Source: Enterobacter sp. SA187 (GTDB lineage: Bacteria; Pseudomonadota; Gammaproteobacteria; Enterobacterales; Enterobacteriaceae). Taken from it: a DNA stretch of 64,000 bases. Location of the stretch: the NCBI RefSeq assembly GCF_001888805.2, contig NZ_CP019113.1:3596001-3660000 (forward strand), written 5' to 3'. This document shows, piece by piece, positions 49,696 through 57,072 of this stretch (the first letter of the stretch is position 1; the number at the start of each line of letters is the position of its first letter). The notes under the pieces are model-generated. The model saw only the letters and a program-made list of their open reading frames with translations. It was not told the origin of the DNA and did not search any database. The position numbers and the translations under genes were made by a program.

Positions 49696-50217
49696 TTATC
49701 GCAACCGCCCGCGCGCCAGATTGAGCCGGCTGTCGCTGATTTGCACCGCATTCTGACTGACATGACAGTGCGTAATGGCGATGGCCAGCGCATCGGCGGC
49801 ATCGGCCTGCGGATTGGCGGGCAGTTTCAGCAGCGTGCGTACCATGTGCTGCACCTGGCTTTTCTCCGCGCTGCCGGTACCCACCACCGTCTGTTTAACC
49901 TGCCGTGCGGCATATTCAAACACAGGAAGATCCTGGTTGACGGCGGCGACAATCGCCACGCCACGCGCCTGCCCCAGCTTCAGCGCCGAGTCGGCGTTTT
50001 TCGCCATAAACACCTGTTCAATGGCGAAATAATCCGGCCGGAACTGGGTGATGATTTCCGTCACGCCCGCGTAAATGAGCTTCAGGCGGGACGGTAAATC
50101 ATCGACTTTGGTGCGAATACAGCCGCTGCCGAGGTAGGTCAACTGTCTGCCAACCTGACGGATAACGCCATAACCGGTGATGCGTGAGCCGGGGTCAATA
50201 CCGAGAATAATCGACAT
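49696..50217 (-). CDS. ruvC: Holliday junction resolvase RuvC
   Basis: Dimeric endonuclease that cuts Holliday junctions symmetrically. The four acidic residues are Asp7 in LGIDPGSR, Glu66 in FAIEQVF and two aspartates in ADAADALA (138 and 141). It is 173 residues, as in E. coli. The ATG at 50217 gives [12 protein letters not shown] one codon upstream is also possible. K-12 yebB is missing between ruvC and ruvA. It lies 34 bases after yebC. Confidence 0.96.
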   Translation of the reverse strand: MSIILGIDPGSRITGYGVIRQVGRQLTYLGSGCIRTKVDDLPSRLKLIYAGVTEIITQFRPDYFAIEQVFMAKNADSALKLGQARGVAIVAAVNQDLPVFEYAARQVKQTVVGTGSAEKSQVQHMVRTLLKLPANPQADAADALAIAITHCHVSQNAVQISDSRLNLARGRLR

Positions 50218-50251
50218 CACGCGCCTCCGTCGTTAAGGCCTGCCTGGCACG

Positions 50252-50995
50252 TCATTCTAACGTAGCCGCAACCTCATCAGAGATCTCGCCGTTATGGTAA
50301 ACTTCCTGCACGTCATCGCAGTCTTCCAGCATGTCGATCAGGCGCAGCAGTTTCGGCGCGGTTTCGGCATCCATATCGGCTTTGGTGGACGGGATCATGG
50401 AGACTTCTGCCGCGTCGGCTTTCAGGCCCGCCGCTTCCAGCGCATCTTTCACCGCACCCATCTCTTCCCAGGCGGTATAAACGTCGATGGCGCCGTCATC
50501 GTAGGTCATCACGTCTTCCGCACCGGCTTCCAGCGCTGCTTCCATGATGGTGTCTTCATCGCCCTTTTCAAAAGAGATGACGCCTTTTTTGCTGAACAGA
50601 TAGGCCACAGAGCCGTCAGTGCCAAGGTTGCCGCCGCATTTGTTAAACGCGTGACGCACTTCCGCCACCGTACGGTTGCGGTTATCAGAGAGGCATTCAA
50701 CCATTACCGCCGTGCCGCCAGGACCGTAACCTTCATAAATGATGGTTTCCATCTGCGCATCGTCGTCACCGCCCACACCGCGCGCGATGGCACGGTTTAA
50801 GGTGTCGCGTGTCATGTTGTTAGACAGCGCTTTATCCACTGCCGCACGCAGGCGCGGGTTAGAGCCGACGTCAGCGCCGCCCAGACGGGCAGCCGTGACC
50901 AGCTCACGGATAATTTTGGTAAAGATCTTACCGCGTTTGGCATCCTGTGCCGCTTTGCGGTGTTTGGTGTTGGCCCATTTACTATGACCTGCCAT
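50252..50995 (-). CDS. yebC: YebC, TACO1-family translation/regulatory factor
   Basis: A 247-residue protein of the YebC/TACO1 family, described as a DNA-binding regulator in some bacteria and as a factor easing ribosome stalling at polyproline in others. The N-terminal basic [17 protein letters not shown] and the core [15 protein letters not shown] are conserved. The acidic C-terminal part fits the three-domain structure. It lies between nudB and ruvC, in the same direction. Confidence 0.95.
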   Translation of the reverse strand: MAGHSKWANTKHRKAAQDAKRGKIFTKIIRELVTAARLGGADVGSNPRLRAAVDKALSNNMTRDTLNRAIARGVGGDDDAQMETIIYEGYGPGGTAVMVECLSDNRNRTVAEVRHAFNKCGGNLGTDGSVAYLFSKKGVISFEKGDEDTIMEAALEAGAEDVMTYDDGAIDVYTAWEEMGAVKDALEAAGLKADAAEVSMIPSTKADMDAETAPKLLRLIDMLEDCDDVQEVYHNGEISDEVAATLE

Positions 50996-51022
50996 AAAAA
51001 TATCTCCAAAAGCCTCGCCCTT

Positions 51023-51466
51023 TCAGGCGGCGTTAATTACAAATTCTTCAATCGCCTGCCGGTTGCTCCATGATTTGGTTAATGCAGCCGCAGCGGGCGC
51101 ATCCAGCCAGCGGTAGGTCAGATGTTCCGTAAACACAATCTGCCGCTCATGGGGCAGCGCAAGACAGAACCAGGATTCCGTATTGCGCTCAATACCCGGC
51201 GCGTAGCGATGACGCAAATGAGTAAAGATCTCAAACTCCACCGTGCGCTGACAGTCGACTAAGGTCAGTTGCTCTTGCACAACGTCGATAACGACCTCTT
51301 CCTTTACTTCACGCAGGGCGGCCTGCGACGCGGTTTCCCCCTCCTCCAGGCTGCCGGTTACCGACTGCCAGAAATCAGGATCGTCGCGTCGCTGCAACAT
51401 CAGCACCCGTTTCGTGTCCTGCGCATAAATCACCACCAGCACGGAAACGGGACGCTTATATTGCAT
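51023..51466 (-). CDS. nudB: Dihydroneopterin triphosphate diphosphatase NudB
   Basis: Nudix hydrolase that removes pyrophosphate from dihydroneopterin triphosphate in folate synthesis. The Nudix box is GSLEEGE then REVKEEV around residues 37-58. The usual late glycine is replaced by Val, as in E. coli NudB. Length is 147, against 150 in E. coli. It begins one base past the aspS stop region (gap of one base), so it is coupled to aspS. Confidence 0.93.
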   Translation of the reverse strand: MQYKRPVSVLVVIYAQDTKRVLMLQRRDDPDFWQSVTGSLEEGETASQAALREVKEEVVIDVVQEQLTLVDCQRTVEFEIFTHLRHRYAPGIERNTESWFCLALPHERQIVFTEHLTYRWLDAPAAAALTKSWSNRQAIEEFVINAA

Positions 51467-51467
51467 A

Positions 51468-53246
51468 TTATTTATTCTCCGGGGACTCTTTTTTGATCAC
51501 CTGAATACCCAGTTCGGTCAGGGACGCGTCGTTAGCAAAACTTGGCGCTTCCGTCATCAGACAGGCGGCTGCGGTGGTTTTCGGGAACGCGATCACATCA
51601 CGAATGTTGTCGGTGCCGGTAAGCAGCATGGTCAGGCGATCCAGACCAAAAGCGAGGCCCGCATGCGGCGGCGTACCGTATTTCAGGGCGTCCAGCAGGA
51701 AGCCGAATTTCTCGCGCTGTTCCTGTTCGGTGATGCCGAGAATGCCGAACACGGTCTGCTGCATTTCAGTGCGGTGAATACGCACGGAACCGCCGCCCAC
51801 TTCGTAACCGTTGATCACCATGTCGTAGGCGTTGGCGATAGCCGTTTCCGGCGCTGCTTTCAGCTCTTCCGGCGTCATGTTGCTCGGCGCGGTGAACGGG
51901 TGGTGCATCGCGGTCAGGCCGCCTTCGCCGTCGTCTTCGAACATCGGGAAGTCGATAACCCACAGCGGCGCCCATTTGGACTCGTCGGTCAGGTTCAGAT
52001 CTTTACCCAGCTTCAGACGCAGCGCGCCCAGCGCATCGGCAACCACTTTCTTGTTGTCGGCGCCGAAGAAAATCATATCGCCATCCTGCGCGTCAGTGCG
52101 GGCAAGGATCGCTTCCACAATCTCAGCGTTAAGGAATTTCGCCACCGGGCTGGTGATGCCTTCCAGACCTTTCGCGCGCTCGGTCACTTTAATATAGGCC
52201 AGGCCTTTCGCGCCGTAGATCTTAATGAAGTTGCCGTAGTCGTCGATCTGTTTACGGCTTAACGCCGCGCCACCTGGCACACGCAGGGCCGCCACGCGGC
52301 CTTTGGGGTCGTTCGCCGGGCCTGCGAAGACCGCAAACTCCACGTCTTTCAGCAGATCGGCGACGTCCACCAGCTCCATCGGGTTACGCAGATCCGGTTT
52401 ATCGGAACCGTAACGACGCTCGGCTTCCGCGAAGGTCATCTGCGGGAACTCGCCGAGATCCACGCCTTTAATGTCCAGCCACAGCTGGCGGATCAGCGCT
52501 TCCATCACTTCACGCACCTGCGGCGCAGTCATGAAAGAGGTTTCCACGTCGATCTGGGTAAATTCTGGCTGACGGTCAGCACGTAAATCTTCGTCGCGGA
52601 AGCATTTAACGATCTGATAGTAGCGGTCAAAACCGGACATCATCAGCAGCTGTTTGAAAAGCTGCGGCGACTGCGGCAGCGCGTAGAATTTACCTTTGTG
52701 CACACGTGAAGGCACTAAATAGTCGCGCGCGCCTTCCGGCGTAGCTTTGGTCAGCATCGGGGTTTCGATGTCGAGGAAGCCGTGATCGTCCATAAAGCGG
52801 CGCACGAAGCTGGTGATTTTGGCGCGCGTTTTCAGGCGGGTCGCCATTTCCGGGCGACGCAGATCCAGGTAACGGAATTTCAGACGCGCTTCTTCGGTGT
52901 TGACGTGATTGGAGTCCAGCGGCAGCGATTCTGAACGGTTGATGATCTCCAGATCGGTGGCCAGCACTTCGATTTCGCCGGTCGCCATGTCGCTGTTGAT
53001 GTTTTTCTCGTCACGGCGGCGTACGGTGCCGGTGACTTTAATGCAGAACTCATTACGCAGTTCGGAGGCCAGCTTTAATGCGTCCGCGCGATCCGGATCG
53101 AAAAACACCTGCACGATACCTTCGCGGTCGCGCATATCGATAAAGATCAGGCTGCCGAGATCACGGCGACGGTTGACCCAACCACACAGAGTCACCTGCT
53201 GCCCCTCGTGGGACAGTCGAAGCTGTCCGCAATATTCTGTACGCAT
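51468..53246 (-). CDS. aspS: Aspartyl-tRNA synthetase AspS
   Basis: Class II synthetase that charges tRNA-Asp. An N-terminal OB-fold anticodon domain (about residues 1-105) contains [20 protein letters not shown]. The catalytic domain has motif 2 ([14 protein letters not shown]) and motif 3 ([11 protein letters not shown]), and the bacterial GAD insertion lies about residues 290-420. The ATG at 53246 gives MRTEYCGQL and 592 residues (E. coli 590). An open frame extends 195 bases upstream but is not conserved. It is the first gene of aspS-nudB-yebC-ruvC. Confidence 0.97.
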   Translation of the reverse strand: MRTEYCGQLRLSHEGQQVTLCGWVNRRRDLGSLIFIDMRDREGIVQVFFDPDRADALKLASELRNEFCIKVTGTVRRRDEKNINSDMATGEIEVLATDLEIINRSESLPLDSNHVNTEEARLKFRYLDLRRPEMATRLKTRAKITSFVRRFMDDHGFLDIETPMLTKATPEGARDYLVPSRVHKGKFYALPQSPQLFKQLLMMSGFDRYYQIVKCFRDEDLRADRQPEFTQIDVETSFMTAPQVREVMEALIRQLWLDIKGVDLGEFPQMTFAEAERRYGSDKPDLRNPMELVDVADLLKDVEFAVFAGPANDPKGRVAALRVPGGAALSRKQIDDYGNFIKIYGAKGLAYIKVTERAKGLEGITSPVAKFLNAEIVEAILARTDAQDGDMIFFGADNKKVVADALGALRLKLGKDLNLTDESKWAPLWVIDFPMFEDDGEGGLTAMHHPFTAPSNMTPEELKAAPETAIANAYDMVINGYEVGGGSVRIHRTEMQQTVFGILGITEQEQREKFGFLLDALKYGTPPHAGLAFGLDRLTMLLTGTDNIRDVIAFPKTTAAACLMTEAPSFANDASLTELGIQVIKKESPENK

Positions 53247-53512
53247 GAGATATCCCTTAACTTTGCCGCAGGCCGATTGTCGCCTGCCGTGCAGGCCACG
53301 TTGTCGCAGCGTTAGCCTAATGTCACAACTGGATGAAAAAAGGGGGTTATTATACTGGAAATTCTGGCGGACGATAAGTGCCACGCCGTGCGGACGCGCG
53401 ATTGCTGCGCGCTTATTGCGTAATCTCACAAAAATTAACAATATTTGTCAGCCGCGCTACCCTTTTATACAGGTAAGGTAAACGCGATGTCATTCAATAA
53501 ACGGGAGTTATT

Positions 53513-54079
53513 ATGCTGGAACTGAACGCCGCCACCACCGCACTGGTCGTTATCGATTTGCAGGAGGGGATCCTGCCCTTTGCCGGTGGCCCGCACAGCG
53601 CCGGGGATGTGGTGGCCCGCGCCGCGCGGCTGGCGGAACAATGTCGCCTTAAAGGCGCGCCGGTGGTGATGGTGCGCGTCGGCTGGTCTGCGGATTTTGC
53701 CGAAGCGCTGAAACAGCCCGTAGATGCCGCGATCCCGGCCCACTCGCTGCCGGACAACTGGTGGGATTACCCTCTTGCGCTGGGTAAAAAAGAGAGCGAT
53801 CTGGAAGTAACCAAACGTCAGTGGGGCGCGTTTTACGGCACCGATCTGGAAATGCAGCTGCGTCGCCGTGGCATCGACACCATTATTCTCTGCGGGATCT
53901 CCACCAATATCGGCGTCGAGTCCACCGCCCGTAACGCCTGGGAAATGGGCTTTAAGCTTGTGGTGGTGGAAGACGCCTGTAGCGCCGCCAGCAGCGAGCA
54001 GCATCTCGGCAGCATGACCAACATCTTCCCGCGCATCGGCCGCGTACGCAGCACCGAAGAGGTGCTGGCAGCCTTATGA
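53513..54079 (+). CDS. yecD: YecD, isochorismatase-family protein
   Basis: A 188-residue protein of the isochorismatase-like hydrolase fold. The Asp of the family triad is in VVIDLQEGI and the Lys in VTKRQWGAF. The position of the usual catalytic cysteine, in the loop [12 protein letters not shown], is Gly, as in E. coli YecD, so the normal cysteine hydrolase reaction is doubtful. Its substrate is unknown. Its stop overlaps the yecE start (ATGA). The prophage begins about 95 bases further on. Confidence 0.93.
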   Translation: MLELNAATTALVVIDLQEGILPFAGGPHSAGDVVARAARLAEQCRLKGAPVVMVRVGWSADFAEALKQPVDAAIPAHSLPDNWWDYPLALGKKESDLEVTKRQWGAFYGTDLEMQLRRRGIDTIILCGISTNIGVESTARNAWEMGFKLVVVEDACSAASSEQHLGSMTNIFPRIGRVRSTEEVLAAL

Positions 54080-54186
54080 TCTACATCGGGCTGCCGCAAT
54101 GGTCGCACCCGAAATGGGCGCGGCTTGGTATTCAGGGACTTGAAGACTACGCCCGACACTTCAACTGCGTGGAGCGGGGAATTTAA
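54076..54186 (+). pseudogene. yecE: yecE 5' fragment cut by prophage
   Basis: The frame begins [14 protein letters not shown] and follows E. coli YecE (DUF72, about 272 residues) to HFNCVE at codon 33. It then leaves the family with RGI and a stop. The rest of yecE is not in the window and should lie past the other end of the prophage. yecE is a known insertion site for Stx-type and other lambdoid phages in E. coli. Unless the phage restores the frame, YecE is lost. Confidence 0.9.
54157..54174. other. Likely left attachment site (attL core region)
   Basis: Chromosomal similarity to yecE stops at about 54174, after CACTTCAACTGCGTGGAG. The phage core must lie at or just inside this end. Without the right junction its exact length cannot be set. 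A second copy of the core sequence is expected at attR beyond the window. Confidence 0.65.
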
Positions 54187-54212
54187 AAATCACTAAAGAA
54201 CGCCCAAGAGCA

Positions 54213-54232
54213 TGTGTATTCTTTGTGTATTC
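54213..54232. repeat. Tandem TGTGTATTC repeats near attL
   Basis: Two copies of TGTGTATTC begin 11 bases apart (54213 and 54224), and the palindrome ATAACGTTAT follows at 54233-54242. One-turn spacing suggests protein binding, as for integrase or excisionase arm sites. Confidence 0.55.
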
Positions 54233-54249
54233 ATAACGTTATAAACATA

Positions 54250-54282
54250 GCTCATATGAAATTCGCTAAAGTTCATATGAGC
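54250..54282. repeat. Inverted repeat near attL
   Basis: Perfect 11-base arms GCTCATATGAA and TTCATATGAGC flank an 11-base AT-rich spacer. There is no T-tract, so it is not an evident terminator. It may be a binding site in the attP arm, or the end of the transcript from 54337-54905. Confidence 0.55.
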
Positions 54283-54287
54283 ACAAA

Positions 54288-54336
54288 TGCCCCATACGTG
54301 CCCCAGAACATTTTAGTTTGCCCCATACATGCCCCA
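54288..54336. repeat. Direct repeats of TGCCCCATAC-TGCCCCA near attL
   Basis: Two 18-base copies, at 54288-54305 and 54319-54336, differ at one base and begin 31 bases apart. Each holds two TGCCCCA boxes, so four boxes line this arm. The last copy abuts the stop of the UmuD'-like gene. Iterated short boxes beside an attachment core are typical of integrase arm-binding sites. Confidence 0.6.
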
Positions 54337-54666
54337 TTAGATTACCGGGCATTCGTCATCCACCCCGTTCTGCGTATCGACGACGAAATGGGTGACGACG
54401 CCGATCACCTGCAACTCATTCAGGCACTCTCCCTCTATCGGATCACCATCATGCGTGATGAACGCCTTCCCCATAAACTTCCCGAAATAGGTACGACCAT
54501 CCAGGCTGGCGAACAGCACGTCGCCTTGCCGCGCTATTAACCCCCTGTCGACCACAGCCGCGCCGGTTGATGTCTCAATGACCAGGCTGTTAGCCGTTAA
54601 ATTGCATATGATGTCAGCGCACATCGTTGTTTCAATGTAATCAGCCGCTGGAGACGGGAAGCCCAT
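54337..54666 (-). CDS. UmuD'-like (HumD-like) prophage protein
   Basis: A 109-residue protein that begins M-GFPSPAADYIE. In UmuD the same GFPSPAADY begins right after the Cys24-Gly25 self-cleavage point, so this gene encodes a form already lacking the N-terminal arm, as phage P1 HumD does. The block AAVVDRG-IARQGDVLFASLDG aligns with the UmuD core, and Lys63 (YFGKF) fits catalytic Lys97. A Ser27 in TANSL may stand for Ser60, but the usual GDSM motif and about 10 residues are missing. No umuC follows. The start overlaps the stop of the previous gene (TAATG). It probably modifies polymerase V action or lysogeny in SOS. Confidence 0.78.
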   Translation of the reverse strand: MGFPSPAADYIETTMCADIICNLTANSLVIETSTGAAVVDRGLIARQGDVLFASLDGRTYFGKFMGKAFITHDGDPIEGECLNELQVIGVVTHFVVDTQNGVDDECPVI

Positions 54667-54905
54667 TATTGAACGTACCCCATACTGCGTAGCATCCACA
54701 GCCGGTTTTCGCTGGTATCTGGTGTCTTGTCCACGAATCCTGTCTGGTATCGCTCTATCCACTTATTGGCATCAGCCAGAGTGTAATGCCAGTTGCGATT
54801 GCGCAGTTCACGCACGAAATCCGCCGTCCGCAAGCATTGATAGCCCTTGGGGTTTTTGTGTATTGCCGCAACGAACGCGCCGCTAATGTCTGATCTGCGT
54901 GCCAT
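54666..54905 (-). CDS. LexA-controlled 79-residue prophage protein
   Basis: A small basic protein (MARRSDISGAFVAAIHKNPKG at the start, trimmed here to 20; NRLWMLRSMGYVQ at the end) with an Arg/Trp-rich middle (VRELRNRNWHY) that could bind nucleic acid or polymerase parts. I do not recognise a named family. An excellent ribosome site (GGAGGGAG) precedes the ATG at 54905, and a LexA box lies 19 bases further up. It is coupled to the UmuD'-like gene by a TAATG overlap, so the two form an SOS unit beyond the tail genes. Confidence 0.7.
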   Translation of the reverse strand: MARRSDISGAFVAAIHKNPKGYQCLRTADFVRELRNRNWHYTLADANKWIERYQTGFVDKTPDTSENRLWMLRSMGYVQ

Positions 54906-54923
54906 AGTCTCCCTCCATTTATA

Positions 54924-54939
54924 CTGTATATATAAACAG
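54924..54939 (-). promoter_or_regulatory. LexA box of the UmuD'-like unit
   Basis: CTGTATATATAAACAG on the plus strand is a CTG-N10-CAG LexA operator with flanking ATA and TAT and a fully AT centre, a near-consensus strong site. It lies just upstream of the 79-residue gene. Confidence 0.92.
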
Positions 54940-54968
54940 TATTTCAAAGGGGAGATTTGGTCAATACC

Positions 54969-54995
54969 AAAAAGAAAGCCCTCACATGGAGGGCT
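54969..54995 (-). terminator. Terminator of the tail operon
   Basis: On the minus strand AGCCCTC-CATGT-GAGGGCT is followed by TTCTTTTTGG. It starts 12 bases after the tailspike stop, so the SOS unit is separate from late transcription. Confidence 0.8.
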
Positions 54996-55006
54996 GTGTT
55001 TGTAGG

Positions 55007-57016
55007 TCAGTAATCCCACTCAAGTCCGGACAGCGATACGAACTGAGTTCCTGCTGGAAGCGTCCCATCCTGAACGCGGATGTGATCTGTTACTGAGATA
55101 TGAGAATTTACAAAGCCTGTCGAACCAAGCATCAATGCAGTATAGCGACCGCCGGGAGAGACAGGCTGCAACGCAGCTGGCAGCGATACTATATTTGCTG
55201 TCGCGCCGGAACCTACCTGCATAAATCCACGCACTGATGCACGATAGTTTTTCAGGGAAAATTCATACTGCTCATTCTCAGATGATGCCGAATTCCATCC
55301 TAAGGTAAGAGACGGGCCGGTGCTGCCTCCGTCCATTTGAAATTTAGATTTAGTAATGATGCTGTAACGCTCGCTACCAACATAAATTTTTGCATAGGTG
55401 GTCATGAAATAAAGGCTTCCAACCGTGGTCCCTTCCACCTGATCGATGAAGATACGTGCAAATGCCAAAGCTGTAATCATTGCATTGGTGATGTTTACAC
55501 CCTCGCACCGGCCAATAGAGAGCTGAGCTGAGGGATTTTCAGTAGGCTGATTTAGGTAAATTCCACGCTTACAGTTTGAGGCTCTGACATGATCGATTCT
55601 GATGCGTGATGAACTATTATTTCCGTCAATAATGAAAGCATACTCACCAACGATAGCATTGTTATCAGCAAGACCATCTGCAACAATATTAACAATATGC
55701 ACATCAGCTAATGGCATTAATCCGGCACCGTGCACTCCCCATACTGCCCCGCTTGTATGTACACTACCAATATAAACAGGACCGTTGAAAGTCCTGGCAT
55801 TTGGGTCAATATCCACGCCATGTTTAGCGTATGCTGGTTCAAACCATGGGCTAGTGTTTCTCGGTTTATAGGCGTAAGTGAAGTCGTGAACGAAAACGTT
55901 ACCGCAGTTTGATGATCCATCTGCTTTGATAATTAGTCCGTTTTCACTTTGGCAGTATGCAAAAATACCCGTAGCCACTACGTCAGATGCTTTAATGATT
56001 ACGCCATGTGAGCCACCGATGCCGGTGACGTTGTCTAACCGACCATGGCTATAACCTTCGGTAAGTACCGCGTGACCTAGCGCCTGGCTGTTATACATCA
56101 ATCCAATGATGTTACGCAGCACAAGTCCATTTTTTTGTTCCAATCCAGTAGATGGAGCGCCATAAACAAATGCATCCCATGTATTGCCTTCAGGATGTGA
56201 AGCAGTGGTTGTGTCAGCGCCGGGATATTTTGAATTGATGTAATCTCGGCCATTGTCAAAGCCGATGTTTTCCACTGTCAGGTTATTCGCCCAGGCGATG
56301 AAGCGACCAGCAATAACCGATCCGCCGATAAGTCGAGTAAGTGTAGAGTTCCAGGTTGGCGCTCTTTCACCAAGTATACGGATATTATCAACGTTCATGC
56401 TGTCTGCATTAACGTTCCATTTCCCTGACTCATATCTTGCTGCCGGGACGTATACCGTCCCCCCCGAAGGAATAGCTGCTATCGCTTCTTTAAGTGAGGA
56501 ATAGTTAGCAATATTGACCGTAGGCAACATTGCATAAGATGCGTTGAGATATGCGCCAACCGAGCCGTAAGGATAATCCATACCCGGCTGATAGCCGACA
56601 AGCCCAGCGCCCTCTTCCTTTTTCAGATCAGCTCGCAAAGAGGCATCGCCAACTCCAACCCATGCGCCTTTTTGCACTCCCCCTGTGCTATCTGGCGTTG
56701 AGCCAGGGGGTACTACTTTGGGGAAGTTGCCGTCCCACCGGTAGTATTCCCCGTTGCTCTTCCAGCGCAGGCACTCGTTAGCAGTGCTAAGGGTGCTGCC
56801 ATCTTCAAAAGAATCCTTCGTGATATAGCCATAATTCAGAATTGCCTGATTAGCATTTTTCTCAATACCATACCATGTTTTGCGAGGCCTCCCAAGACGG
56901 TCTGGCCATGTCTCGTTCGCCATATCGTTGGTTAAATGATCGAGATTCTCGGCGTTATCGTATAAATCTTTAGCAGCAGCGGACCCCAGCGGATTGCCGG
57001 TGTTATAAGTCGTCAT
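55007..57016 (-). CDS. Tailspike/tail fibre with parallel beta-helix (probable depolymerase)
   Basis: A 669-residue receptor-binding protein, last gene of the tail operon. An N-terminal particle-binding module (about residues 1-135, with NPLGSAAAKDLYDNAENLDH and TWPDRLGRPRKTW) is of the type shared by many Klebsiella/Enterobacter tailspikes. A pectate-lyase-like beta-helix follows (about 165-530) beginning ANYSSLKEAIAAIPSGGTVYVP, here cut at 20 on either side of the turn. The C-terminal part (about 560-669) is probably for trimer formation or carbohydrate binding. It probably cuts capsule or O-antigen. Codon use is AT-richer than in the flanking tail genes, suggesting exchange of this module. 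Confidence 0.82.
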   Translation of the reverse strand: MTTYNTGNPLGSAAAKDLYDNAENLDHLTNDMANETWPDRLGRPRKTWYGIEKNANQAILNYGYITKDSFEDGSTLSTANECLRWKSNGEYYRWDGNFPKVVPPGSTPDSTGGVQKGAWVGVGDASLRADLKKEEGAGLVGYQPGMDYPYGSVGAYLNASYAMLPTVNIANYSSLKEAIAAIPSGGTVYVPAARYESGKWNVNADSMNVDNIRILGERAPTWNSTLTRLIGGSVIAGRFIAWANNLTVENIGFDNGRDYINSKYPGADTTTASHPEGNTWDAFVYGAPSTGLEQKNGLVLRNIIGLMYNSQALGHAVLTEGYSHGRLDNVTGIGGSHGVIIKASDVVATGIFAYCQSENGLIIKADGSSNCGNVFVHDFTYAYKPRNTSPWFEPAYAKHGVDIDPNARTFNGPVYIGSVHTSGAVWGVHGAGLMPLADVHIVNIVADGLADNNAIVGEYAFIIDGNNSSSRIRIDHVRASNCKRGIYLNQPTENPSAQLSIGRCEGVNITNAMITALAFARIFIDQVEGTTVGSLYFMTTYAKIYVGSERYSIITKSKFQMDGGSTGPSLTLGWNSASSENEQYEFSLKNYRASVRGFMQVGSGATANIVSLPAALQPVSPGGRYTALMLGSTGFVNSHISVTDHIRVQDGTLPAGTQFVSLSGLEWDY

Positions 57017-57072
57017 ATGGGCCTCAGTAACGAAAAAACCCGCCGGAGCAGGTTCATGAGAAGTGGATTTAC

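Noticed and set aside
54150..54200. tRNA gene as phage insertion site
   Set aside because: The junction is inside the coding sequence of yecE, and no tRNA-like fold is visible in the window.
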